The notes: generated by a model not told the origin, from the sequence alone. Positions 1-6,629 are shown, numbered from the stretch's first letter. The stretch is DNA of 11,693 nucleotides from JBHGAV01 sp041946685 (GCA_041946685.1 JBHGAV010000090.1:1-11693); one strand, 5' to 3'. Translations and numbers: made by a program.

Positions 1-189
1 TTGGGGAGCCAAACCTTTTCTGCGCAACGATTCCCACCCGCTCGTTAACGCACCTCGGCTCTCGGCCATTAATGGGGGAGGCCCCATCCCCGACTGAATC
101 ACGAGCACATAATCTTAACCGTCAGCCGATAGTTTTGGAAATTGCGAAACTCGTAGGCTTTCCGCTGCCGGACCTTCCTTTTGGTGTGG

Positions 190-617
190 AACCCCCCGGT
201 GATGGGCTCAACCTCGTGGACGGCGCCAAAGCGCTACATGCCGCGGTGCGGCGGCACGCCGGCGAGGCGGCGTTCGTGCGAAGGTGTCAGGTTCATGATA
301 AGCGAAAGGTTCTGGACCACCTGCCGGAGGAGCCCAAGCCGGCGGGGATGCGCGGGCTGCACGTGGCCTGCGCCATGATGGACTACGAGGAGGCCAAGCG
401 TGCCTTGGAGCGGTTGCGCCCGAAACTGCTGGACCTCCATCCGAGCGCGGCGCGCAGCTTGGAAGAGGGCGTGGAGGGGATCGTAACGGCCCAGAAGTAT
501 GCCTGCGTGATCCCTCGCCTCCACGGTGCGGTCCCCTCGAGTCCGCAAGGTCCCGACCAGCCGGTTCTGGGCGTCACAAATCTCTCCCACCATGGGTGGG
601 CAGGTGACGGCGGCTGA
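190..617 (+). pseudogene. Decayed IS256-family (mutator-type) transposase fragment
   Basis: This is a remnant of a DDE transposase of the IS256 family, which moves its element by cut-and-paste or copy-out transposition. The reading frame is open from position 72, but family-like sequence only begins near 196. LVDGAKALHAAVRR contains the Asp that would be the second catalytic residue. It is followed by VRRCQVHDKRKVLDHLPEE, the family's conserved RCQ-H and LP block, and then by an acidic helix ending in ARSLEEGVEGIVT. After about position 495 this frame loses the family pattern. The SLAST peptide expected just before the catalytic NPIES glutamate reappears in another frame near 510-525, which suggests a frameshift. 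The N-terminal half with the first catalytic Asp is missing and the third catalytic residue cannot be found, so the protein cannot be active. No terminal inverted repeats are recognisable. The remnant ends close to the 3' end of the AAA+ gene. Confidence 0.7.
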
Positions 618-686
618 TGGGGCTTCAGCCAAACGCGCACTGGCGAGAATCAGCATGAATCTCAAAGTGGCCATGCTCCCGTGGCT

Positions 687-2051
687 TCAACTCCGGCGGC
701 AGACGGCAGATGGCCGATCACCATGCGGTGCGGAACCAAATCCCAAGAGCCGCCCGTCGGCGCGGCTCCCCACACCGTTGGCCTCGGACCGCACGGTTCG
801 GATTGCATCGGCCAGTTCCTCGGGTTGAACTCGTCCGCCCTTCCTGAACGAGCGCTGGCCCGCCAGTATGTAAGCCTCCCGGATCTGTGCGAAGGACATC
901 CGGTCTGTCTCGTGAGCCGCCGCGGCAATGGATTGCTCGTCCAAGCTGCGGTTCGAGAGGCGGTCGAGGTAGCGGCGCCTCAATTCGATCGTCGGAGAAG
1001 GGAAAGCCGCCAAACGGTCGAAGCGGCCAGGCCGCTTCAGGATTGCGGGGTCGAGGGTCGTGGGGTCATTTGCGGTGGCCACCACGACGATGCCGGTTTG
1101 GGTAGCCAGTCCGTCCAGGCAACTCAGTAAGTGTTGAAGTGTGACGGCGCTCTGGTTGGCTGAACCACCGGATCCAAACACCCGGTCGAGATCCTCCAGG
1201 ATGATCAGCGAGGGCGCTTTGTCCTCAGCGGCCTGAAACATCTCGCTGAGGGCCGTGTTTGGCATCCCCTCGCATGAGAAATCGATGCTGAAACTGGTTA
1301 CCTGAGGATGGCAAGCCATGATGCGAGCGACCGTTGTCTTGCCATTCCCGGGTGGGCCATACAGAAGGAAGCCCCGCCGGTATGGGAGGCCCTGTTCCAC
1401 AAACCAATCCTCGCTCTCCCAGAACGTCTCGTAGTCCTCGCGGAGGGTTCCGTTCAGGTCCTGATCAAGGAGTACGGAGTCCCAGTTGTAGCCGTTCTCC
1501 GGAAGCGGAATGTCACGGCCTCCCACCACGGTAATCCGTCGAGGTGGTTCAAGCCGGCGTAACTGGTTTAGACACGTCGCCGCTTCCCGCCGGTTCACGA
1601 TCACCCACTGCCGCCAAGTGATTGCCCCTTTCTCGATGAACGATACGTAAGGGATGTCAATGCTGACGACGGCGTGCTTCGCGCCGCGGAGCCAGACCGC
1701 TATTGGGGTCTCCTTCCAGTGAGGGTCCCATGCCAGCTTCCGCTCGGTAACACGGGCGCGGCGGTCCCGTGACGCCATCAGTTCAATGCGCGGGCTTATG
1801 CCCGGTGGTGTCTCCCATCGATCAACCAACGGACGCAGTGCGTCGGCGGCCCCGAGACATTGCCGGTCCAGTTCGACTCCGGCCATCATTTGTTCCAGGA
1901 CGAGGTGACTGAAGGGGAAGTTGAATTCGAGCGTCAGAGCCTCGCCCCGGGGGCACCCGATTGCGGTTTCGATCCATGCCCGGTACCCCTCGATGAAGGC
2001 TTCCATCGCGCTGACTGGTGACGTCAGTCCAAGTTCAATTGTCCGGTTCAT
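687..2051 (-). CDS. BCS1-like AAA+ family ATPase
   Basis: The 454-residue protein has a single AAA+ module in its second half. Walker A is GPPGNGKT (residues 232-239), Walker B is LIILED (282-287), sensor 1 is VVVATAND with Asn328, and the second-region-of-homology block KRPGRFDR (339-346) carries the candidate arginine fingers. These features match the BCS1/FtsH/proteasomal-ATPase branch of AAA+ proteins, which assemble into rings and use ATP to remodel or unfold proteins. There is no HExxH protease motif, so it is not FtsH. I see no convincing transmembrane segment, so it is probably cytoplasmic. Residues 1-190 form an N-terminal region I do not recognise, presumably substrate-binding. The ATG start follows AGGAGG at 3-nt spacing. 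The gene diverges from a WYL regulator and nuclease-like gene, and its 3' end abuts transposase debris, so a conflict or defence role is possible but unproven. The C-terminus looks complete. Confidence 0.9.
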   Translation of the reverse strand: MNRTIELGLTSPVSAMEAFIEGYRAWIETAIGCPRGEALTLEFNFPFSHLVLEQMMAGVELDRQCLGAADALRPLVDRWETPPGISPRIELMASRDRRARVTERKLAWDPHWKETPIAVWLRGAKHAVVSIDIPYVSFIEKGAITWRQWVIVNRREAATCLNQLRRLEPPRRITVVGGRDIPLPENGYNWDSVLLDQDLNGTLREDYETFWESEDWFVEQGLPYRRGFLLYGPPGNGKTTVARIMACHPQVTSFSIDFSCEGMPNTALSEMFQAAEDKAPSLIILEDLDRVFGSGGSANQSAVTLQHLLSCLDGLATQTGIVVVATANDPTTLDPAILKRPGRFDRLAAFPSPTIELRRRYLDRLSNRSLDEQSIAAAAHETDRMSFAQIREAYILAGQRSFRKGGRVQPEELADAIRTVRSEANGVGSRADGRLLGFGSAPHGDRPSAVCRRS

Positions 2052-2054
2052 CCG

Positions 2055-2060
2055 CCTCCT
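2055..2060 (-). promoter_or_regulatory. Shine-Dalgarno of the AAA+ gene
   Basis: A perfect AGGAGG on the minus strand lies 3 nt before the ATG at 2051. The spacing is short, but this is the only strong ribosome-binding site in the area and it supports the chosen start. Confidence 0.55.
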
Positions 2061-2096
2061 GTGGGAATTTCATTGTCTGGCCCGAAAGGGGCGGGC

Positions 2097-2306
2097 TTAC
2101 AAGTCAAGATCGATCCACCCGATCATGGCGAGGAGCTCTTGATTTGACTCCCAGATCGCACGGCTGTAGGCCGGGCGGAAGAGTGGGTAGAAAACGTCAA
2201 ACTTCAGGTGGTACCAGATCAGACGTGCAAGCCTCATGTTTGTCTGTTTGCTCCTGAACTGAAGATACCAGGGCGGTGTGCGATCTAACGCCACAAGGGA
2301 GATCAT
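2097..2306 (-). CDS. Doubtful small hypothetical protein upstream of the AAA+ gene
   Basis: An open frame of 69 codons lies 45 bp upstream of the AAA+ start on the same strand. I do not recognise the product. Its second half, starting at an internal Met (residue 24, position 2237), is rich in aromatic and hydrophobic residues, for example FDVFYPLFRPAYSRAIWESN. That looks more protein-like than most chance frames in GC-rich DNA. Evidence against it is that neither possible start has a well-placed ribosome-binding site; the Met at 2237 has AGGAG about 12 nt upstream, which is too far. The frame also occupies the gap that should hold the promoters of the divergent WYL gene. It could be a small partner of the ATPase, the tail of a lost gene, or noise. 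Confidence 0.35.
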   Translation of the reverse strand: MISLVALDRTPPWYLQFRSKQTNMRLARLIWYHLKFDVFYPLFRPAYSRAIWESNQELLAMIGWIDLDL

Positions 2307-2315
2307 TCACTGAAA

Positions 2316-2321
2316 TATACT
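2316..2321 (+). promoter_or_regulatory. Possible -10 element (TATACT) of the WYL regulator gene
   Basis: TATACT differs from the sigma70 -10 consensus at one base and lies 8 nt before the preferred ATG at 2330. I see no matching -35 hexamer 16-18 bp upstream. If it is used, the message would have almost no leader. The GGGGGAG just before the ATG is also too close for a normal ribosome-binding site, which is compatible with near-leaderless initiation. Confidence 0.25.
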
Positions 2322-2329
2322 GGGGGAGA

Positions 2330-3328
2330 ATGGCGGCGGGACCGTCAAGACGACGCGAACGGCAGGTGGTGCGCATCCTTGGCATCCTTGGTGCTTTGCT
2401 TGAGGGTGGGCAGCCGACCGTCCATAGCCTCGCTTCGCGCTTCGGCACGCGGCGCGAAACCATCTACCGGGATCTTCGGGCACTGGAAGACGCCGGATAC
2501 CCAATCTGCGGCGATGAGTTGGGTCGCCTGAGCCACCCCCGCCGGCTGCCAGAGGCGCGCCGCCACACACCGCAGTTGCGCCTCTCAGATGACGAGATCA
2601 CTGCGCTGCTGTGGGTTGCGCAGCATTCCTCCAAATCGCCATTCCGAGAGGCGCTCCACTCAGCCGCCGCTAAACTCCGCGCGATGGCGCGGGGAGAGGA
2701 GGCGGCTGGAGTCGAAGCGGTCATGATGCAAGGAGGTTGGGGAGAGAAGGACTATGGTCCGCACCGCGAAACCATCCTCCGACTGATGGAAGCCATCCTG
2801 CTGCGACGCCGTTGCGAGGTGGAGTATCAATCTCCCGCGTCCGATAGGGCGAAAGTGTACAAGTACGATCCGTATCGCATGCTCAGCGTGGCCGGCGGTC
2901 TGTACTGTCTGGGCAAGGTGCCGCCGTTCGAGAATCTGACGACGCTCGCCGTGGACCGCATCCGCGCACTCAGCCTCACCACCACGAAGTTCGAGGTCGA
3001 TCCGGGGTTCGACGCCGACCGTTACCGGCGCGAGTCCTTCGGCGTGATTTGGGAGAAGCCCATGAACGTGACGGTCCGCTTCAGCGCTGAACAGGCCCCC
3101 TACGTGCGTGAGCGGGTGTGGCACCCAAGCCAGACAATCCGCGAGTTACCCGACGGGCGGATCGACCTGAGCTTCCGGGCTGGGGGCGTCTTTGAGATCG
3201 CCCGGTGGGTCTTGAGTTGGGGCGATGGTGCGGAGGTGAAAGCACCACTGCGGCTTCGCCATCAGATTGCCTTGGCGGTCAGCAAGTTGCTCAAAGCCTA
3301 TGATGATCGGCCAATCGAGATCCGATAG
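2330..3328 (+). CDS. HTH-WYL-WCX domain transcriptional regulator
   Basis: The 332-residue protein has the standard layout of WYL regulators. An N-terminal helix-turn-helix at about residues 10-60 (TVHSLASRFGTRRETIYRDL) is of the DeoR/HTH_11 type. A WYL domain at about 140-225 has the core DPYRMLSVAGGLYCLG, in which the usual WYL triad reads LYC, followed by DRIRAL. A C-terminal WCX-like domain at about 245-325 ends in VLSWGDGAEVKAPLRLR. WYL proteins bind DNA and sense ligands, often nucleic acids or nucleotides, and several (BrxR, CapW) repress phage-defence operons. The frame is open to a GTG at 2276, but the ATG at 2330 is preferred because conserved sequence begins soon after it. It lies 57 bp upstream of the nuclease-like gene on the same strand and diverges from the AAA+ gene, so it may control both. 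Confidence 0.9.
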   Translation: MAAGPSRRRERQVVRILGILGALLEGGQPTVHSLASRFGTRRETIYRDLRALEDAGYPICGDELGRLSHPRRLPEARRHTPQLRLSDDEITALLWVAQHSSKSPFREALHSAAAKLRAMARGEEAAGVEAVMMQGGWGEKDYGPHRETILRLMEAILLRRRCEVEYQSPASDRAKVYKYDPYRMLSVAGGLYCLGKVPPFENLTTLAVDRIRALSLTTTKFEVDPGFDADRYRRESFGVIWEKPMNVTVRFSAEQAPYVRERVWHPSQTIRELPDGRIDLSFRAGGVFEIARWVLSWGDGAEVKAPLRLRHQIALAVSKLLKAYDDRPIEIR

Positions 3329-3362
3329 TGAAGTTGTGTCTTTCGTTCGCACAATCCCGTGT

Positions 3363-3373
3363 TACGATTCGTA
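3363..3373. repeat. Short palindrome TACGA-T-TCGTA before the nuclease-like gene
   Basis: An 11-bp dyad with 5-bp arms lies in the 57-bp gap between the WYL regulator and the nuclease-like gene, just upstream of the Shine-Dalgarno. It could be an operator half-site for the regulator, but I found no second copy in the 2052-2330 divergent gap, so chance is equally likely. Confidence 0.2.
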
Positions 3374-3374
3374 C

Positions 3375-3379
3375 AGGAG
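3375..3379 (+). promoter_or_regulatory. Shine-Dalgarno that sets the GTG start of the nuclease-like gene
   Basis: AGGAG lies 6 nt before a GTG at 3386. The upstream in-frame GTG at 3359 has no comparable site, so translation is placed at 3386. Confidence 0.6.
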
Positions 3380-3385
3380 TCTTGT

Positions 3386-4753
3386 GTGGATATTTCACTA
3401 AATCATCAGAATCTCAACGTATTCAACCACTTTGGCGACAGCGCGCAGAACGAGAACAACACGACCAGGGCCTTTCTGATCGCTGCCACGCGTTCGCCAT
3501 GGAGCCCCATGCTTCTGCGCGCGTTCTTCGACTTGGTCGCATCTCGGGTTAAAGAGAGATTCCCCGAGCAAGCCGCCCTGCTGGGCTGCTTTTCTCAAGC
3601 CTGGCCGGACGAGATCGAAGTCTCTATGGAAAGAGACATCCAGGCCGAGACCTTCCCCGGGGTGGGCGTTACTCGTGCAATCCTCGTCGAACTCACCCCC
3701 GCCGGCGTCGTCGCGGACCTGCCCTCGCAGCCAACGGAAATCGGTGAGACCGGCAGAGTAGACGCTACAATTGTGGTCCGGCAATCTGACGGCGATGGGC
3801 TCGCTCTGGTCATAGAGAGCAAACTCTACGGGAGGGCTGGCCATGAACAGTTGATGAAATACAAGCAGGCGTTGGAAAGCCGCAGCATAAGGACCCTTCT
3901 CGTTGATGTTGCGTGGGAGGAGGTTTACACTTTGGCGGACAGCCTGCCAGAGGCCGCCGAGCATGACGCCATCCTGAGCGATTTCAAGTCCTTCTTGGCT
4001 CGCGATCCACGACTGGCTGGGTTCACTGGCTTCAGGCAGGGCGATTTCGATGGACCAGCGTATATTCTGGACGGTCGTCTGCAGAAGCTGTGCGAAACCC
4101 TGGCTGGTCAGAGCACGGGCTCGGCACTCCAGGGCGCAAGAGTTGAGCGCAAGCGTGGTGGCTTGGACTATGACATTCTCTTGGCCGATCAATCTCGGCT
4201 GGTAGGGAATATCGGGCTCGCGTGCTGGGAGCAAGAGTCCTTGTACGCCAAACTCGTGATTGGATGGCGTTCCCGCTGGGAAACAAACCGGGCAATCGAA
4301 TCCAGTTCCGCCGCCGAGAGAGTAAGCATGTTGCTCCAGAGGCTGTGTGCTCGTGCTGACGTCACAATTGACGCTACCGTCCGGCCTTTCTTCAACCGAT
4401 TCCAATACTCAGGTGCTGCGCGGTGGTGCCGAGTCGTCAAGCGGAACGAGGACCCATCGGATGTTTGGCCGACCCTTATTGAGTTCGCCCGAAGTTATCA
4501 CGCGAAGCCTTTGAATCGCGAGAGCCTCGCGCGTCTTCAACGGCCTCCAGTCTCAGTGATTGACCAGGACGCGCTCAACAAGGCGCTCGATCAGCAGGTG
4601 AATTGTTTCGTCCCGCTCGGCCTGGTAACAGCGTGGCAACCAGAGGATCTGGCGAGGTTGAAGACTGACGAGCTGACGAAGGTTGTGCGCGAAACGTTGG
4701 CCGATTTGGCGGACCTGTTGATGGTTCTCAGCGGCGTTCCTAACCTGCCTTGA
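3386..4753 (+). CDS. PD-(D/E)XK nuclease superfamily protein, uncharacterised
   Basis: With the GTG start at 3386 the protein has 455 residues. The N-terminus (FNHFGDSAQNENNTTRAFL, residues 13-30) resembles the EN-x-hydrophobic opening helix of PDDEXK_4-type proteins. The nuclease core follows: GRVDATIVV with Asp126, then LVIESK with Glu144 and Lys146, then EQLMKYKQAL with Gln155 and Tyr159. This is the D...(D/E)xK...QxxxY order of the superfamily, whose members cut DNA or RNA in restriction, repair and phage defence. Residues from about 230 to 455 form a second region I cannot assign; it is rich in Trp and Arg and may bind nucleic acid or act as a target sensor. No signal peptide or membrane segment is seen. 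The gene follows the WYL regulator by 57 bp and may be co-transcribed with it. Its 3' end overlaps the convergent antitoxin remnant by 14 bp. Nuclease activity is inferred from motifs only. Confidence 0.8.
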   Translation: MDISLNHQNLNVFNHFGDSAQNENNTTRAFLIAATRSPWSPMLLRAFFDLVASRVKERFPEQAALLGCFSQAWPDEIEVSMERDIQAETFPGVGVTRAILVELTPAGVVADLPSQPTEIGETGRVDATIVVRQSDGDGLALVIESKLYGRAGHEQLMKYKQALESRSIRTLLVDVAWEEVYTLADSLPEAAEHDAILSDFKSFLARDPRLAGFTGFRQGDFDGPAYILDGRLQKLCETLAGQSTGSALQGARVERKRGGLDYDILLADQSRLVGNIGLACWEQESLYAKLVIGWRSRWETNRAIESSSAAERVSMLLQRLCARADVTIDATVRPFFNRFQYSGAARWCRVVKRNEDPSDVWPTLIEFARSYHAKPLNRESLARLQRPPVSVIDQDALNKALDQQVNCFVPLGLVTAWQPEDLARLKTDELTKVVRETLADLADLLMVLSGVPNLP

Positions 4754-5000
4754 GGCGATTATCCGGCGGCTCCAGATCGTACAACCCCTCCTCGGCTTCG
4801 GCTCGAGTCAGGTCATCGAGGATCTTGCGCCGGTTGGAATCCCGCTTTGCCTTGTACGCCAGGAGGTCGCGGACATAGACGCGCCGGTGCGTCTCGGCCA
4901 TATAGTCCGGAATGTCGCCTCGCTCCAGGAGTGTGATGAGGAACTGGTGCGACACGCCGAGCATCCGCGCTGCCTCGACCCTGCTGACTTACCTGTTCAC
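4740..5000 (-). pseudogene. Excisionase/VapB-like HTH antitoxin, interrupted by in-frame stop
   Basis: The frame encodes a small DNA-binding protein of the excisionase-family antitoxin type, usually paired with a PIN-domain ribonuclease toxin. The visible pattern is VEAARMLGVSHQFLITLLER (winged helix-turn-helix), then THRRVYVRDLLAYKAKRDSN, then an acidic tail with EEGLYD, which matches the family's usual order. The first available ATG (4964) would cut off the beginning of the first helix. Reading upstream in frame, codons VSRVEAAR continue the family pattern, but a TAA (4989-4991) precedes them. A GTG at 5000, three codons before that stop, has AGG about 7-8 nt upstream, so a nonsense mutation or a recombination joint near the N-terminus is likely. 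The toxin gene expected downstream is absent; the convergent nuclease-like gene ends there instead. A shortened protein from ATG 4964 remains possible. Confidence 0.6.
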
Positions 5001-5011
5001 TTGGTTACCTG
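4989..5011. repeat. Direct repeat TTACCTG at the 5' end of the antitoxin remnant
   Basis: TTACCTG occurs at 4989-4995 and again at 5005-5011, 16 bp apart, over the broken start region of the antitoxin gene. This is the place where an autoregulating antitoxin would bind. The repeat is short and may be chance. Confidence 0.3.
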
Positions 5012-5247
5012 ATCAATGCAACGGTGTACTCTGCTCTTACAATCGGGCCAGTCTGTAGTGGTTGAACGGTGAGTCGCATCGGAATCGGGTGGGTGAGGTT
5101 CGTCCGTTGGTCCCTCATGGGCTCGAGTACAAAAGGGTGTACCCGAGCGTGGTTCCGGCTAGCGTCTTGACCTTCAGCACGCCGGACCAGCCGGACGGGT
5201 TGGTCGCGGACATCAGTTGAGCCTGGCGGGAGATAAGCGGACACTCA
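5012..5247. other. Intergenic stretch, possible tail of a lost gene on the minus strand
   Basis: No convincing complete gene is visible. On the minus strand an open frame ending in TGA at 5115-5117 reads LMSATNPSGWSGVLKVKT followed by AGTTLGYTLLYSSP. That looks like the C-terminal beta-rich end of a secreted protein, but it has no start of its own apart from one inside the oxidoreductase gene. I treat it as a possible gene remnant. Confidence 0.25.
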
Positions 5248-5277
5248 GGGGCCGCCGCGCAGCCGGTCGGCGGCCCC
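5248..5277 (-). terminator. Strong GC-rich hairpin downstream of the Gfo/Idh/MocA gene
   Basis: GGGGCCGCCG (5248-5257) pairs perfectly with CGGCGGCCCC (5268-5277), giving a 10-bp stem and a 10-nt loop. It begins 10 bp after the stop codon of the oxidoreductase gene read on the minus strand. There is no T-run after the stem, so it may work as a Rho-assisted terminator or an mRNA-stabilising stem rather than a classical intrinsic terminator. Confidence 0.5.
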
Positions 5278-5287
5278 CCCGGCGGAT

Positions 5288-6616
5288 CTACACTTCCAGC
5301 TTCCAAGGCCTACGGTAGCGCGCCCGCAGGTACGGCCGCGCGTCCTTCTGGAGCACGGTCCAGTTCTTTTCGTCCCAATCCAGGCGCGTCTTGAAACGCA
5401 TCGAAAGGTTGGCCAGCAGGCACGGCGTGGTGGACCGGACGCAGGTTTCGATGTCGCTGATCGGCTTTTGCCGGCTCTTGATGCAGTCCATGAAGTTCTG
5501 CCAGTGCGGCACGTTCATCAGCGCCATCTCCTGGTTCTGCTCATACGTCACCGCCGCCGCCTTCGAGTCCTGGCCGTTCGGAATCACCCAGCAACCGCTG
5601 CGCGAAACGATCAGCGTGGCTTCGGTTCCGTGGATCGAAGTGCAGTTGCTTGCGTTCCGGAAAAGAGGCATGGGATTGCAGGTGCGATTCTCGTAGTTGG
5701 CCAGGAATCGCGGGTAATGGAAGGTGGCGAGCATGGTGTCGGGCGTCTGGAGATTATCCTTGACGTAGAACCTGTCGCCCATGGCCGAGACCGCCGTGGG
5801 CATCACCTCATCGAAGCACTGGTGTATTGGGTCGATCAGGTGCACGCCCCAGTCGGTCATGGCGCCGCCCGCGTAGTCCCAGAAGTTCCGAAACGTCGAC
5901 CAGCGGTTCGGGGCGACGCCCCATCGATTGGCGTTGAACGGCACCATGGGCGCCGGGCCGAGCCACAGGTCCCAATCGAGGTCCGCAGGCGGGGCGCTGT
6001 CCGGAGGGTTTCCGGCCCCTTCGCGGCGGGTGGAGCCAGTCTGCCAGGCGTGGCACATGGTGACCTCTCCGAGCACGCCGCTCTTCACAATCTCGGCCGC
6101 TTTCTTGAAGTACCCGCCGGAGCGCTGCATCGTGCCCGCCTGCACAACCCGGTTGTACTTCCGCGCAGCCGCCACCATCGCCCGGCCTTCCTCCACATAA
6201 ACACAGGCCGGCTTCTCCACGAACACATCTTTGCCGGCCTTGGCCGCGGCAATGGTCATGTAGGCGTGCCAATGGTCGGGGGTCGAGATGCAGACGGCAT
6301 CGACGGACTTGTCGGCCATGATTTCGCGAAAGTCCTTGACGGGCCTGGCCTGGTAGCCACCCTTCTTGGCCGCTTCGACGGCCTGGTCCAGATGCGGCCG
6401 GTAGACGTCGCACACGGCCACGGGCTGGAAACCGGCGACTTTCATGGCATGGCCGAGGTTATCCATTCCCATGCGGCCCATGCCGATGAAGGCAATGGCC
6501 ACGCGGTCGTTGGCGCCACGCACGCGGCCCGTGAACAGGTTCGCTGTCAATGCGGTCAGGCCGGCGGCCTTGAGAAAGGTCCGGCGGCCGGGGTCTTCAT
6601 TCGTAAGATGGGTCAT
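5288..6616 (-). CDS. Tat-exported Gfo/Idh/MocA family oxidoreductase
   Basis: This 442-residue protein is a typical full-length member of the Gfo/Idh/MocA dehydrogenases, which oxidise or reduce sugars and their derivatives using a tightly or loosely bound NAD(P). The N-terminus holds a twin-arginine signal, RRTFLKAAG (residues 11-19), so it is probably folded in the cytoplasm and exported to the periplasm. The Rossmann nucleotide site is GMGRMG (45-50). TPDHWHA (112-118) and EKP with Lys135 follow. WDYAGGAMTDWGVHLID (246-262) carries the D-x3-H pair Asp255/His259, equivalent to the catalytic pair in inositol dehydrogenase. The start ATG has AGAGGA 6 nt upstream inside a small inverted repeat. 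The substrate cannot be read from sequence; close relatives are abundant in acidobacteria and planctomycetes and are often near carbohydrate-degradation genes. A GH109-type glycosidase seems less likely. Confidence 0.9.
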   Translation of the reverse strand: MTHLTNEDPGRRTFLKAAGLTALTANLFTGRVRGANDRVAIAFIGMGRMGMDNLGHAMKVAGFQPVAVCDVYRPHLDQAVEAAKKGGYQARPVKDFREIMADKSVDAVCISTPDHWHAYMTIAAAKAGKDVFVEKPACVYVEEGRAMVAAARKYNRVVQAGTMQRSGGYFKKAAEIVKSGVLGEVTMCHAWQTGSTRREGAGNPPDSAPPADLDWDLWLGPAPMVPFNANRWGVAPNRWSTFRNFWDYAGGAMTDWGVHLIDPIHQCFDEVMPTAVSAMGDRFYVKDNLQTPDTMLATFHYPRFLANYENRTCNPMPLFRNASNCTSIHGTEATLIVSRSGCWVIPNGQDSKAAAVTYEQNQEMALMNVPHWQNFMDCIKSRQKPISDIETCVRSTTPCLLANLSMRFKTRLDWDEKNWTVLQKDARPYLRARYRRPWKLEV

Positions 6617-6618
6617 AG

Positions 6619-6629
6619 GAGATCCTCTC
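6619..6629 (-). promoter_or_regulatory. Inverted repeat GAGA-NNN-TCTC over the oxidoreductase ribosome-binding site
   Basis: Read on the minus strand, GAGAGGATCTC places the purine-rich Shine-Dalgarno in the left arm and a complementary TCTC immediately before the ATG at 6616. Similar small repeats precede the PEP-CTERM and rhamnosidase genes. The stem is only 4 bp, so any effect on translation would be modest. Confidence 0.35.

Noticed and set aside
2276..2329. GTG start 18 codons upstream for the WYL regulator
   Set aside because: No ribosome-binding site is visible before it, and the extra residues do not resemble the family N-terminus.
3398..4405. 335-codon open frame on the minus strand
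   Set aside because: It is antisense to the PD-(D/E)XK gene, whose motifs and ribosome-binding site are convincing; the mirror frame shows none.
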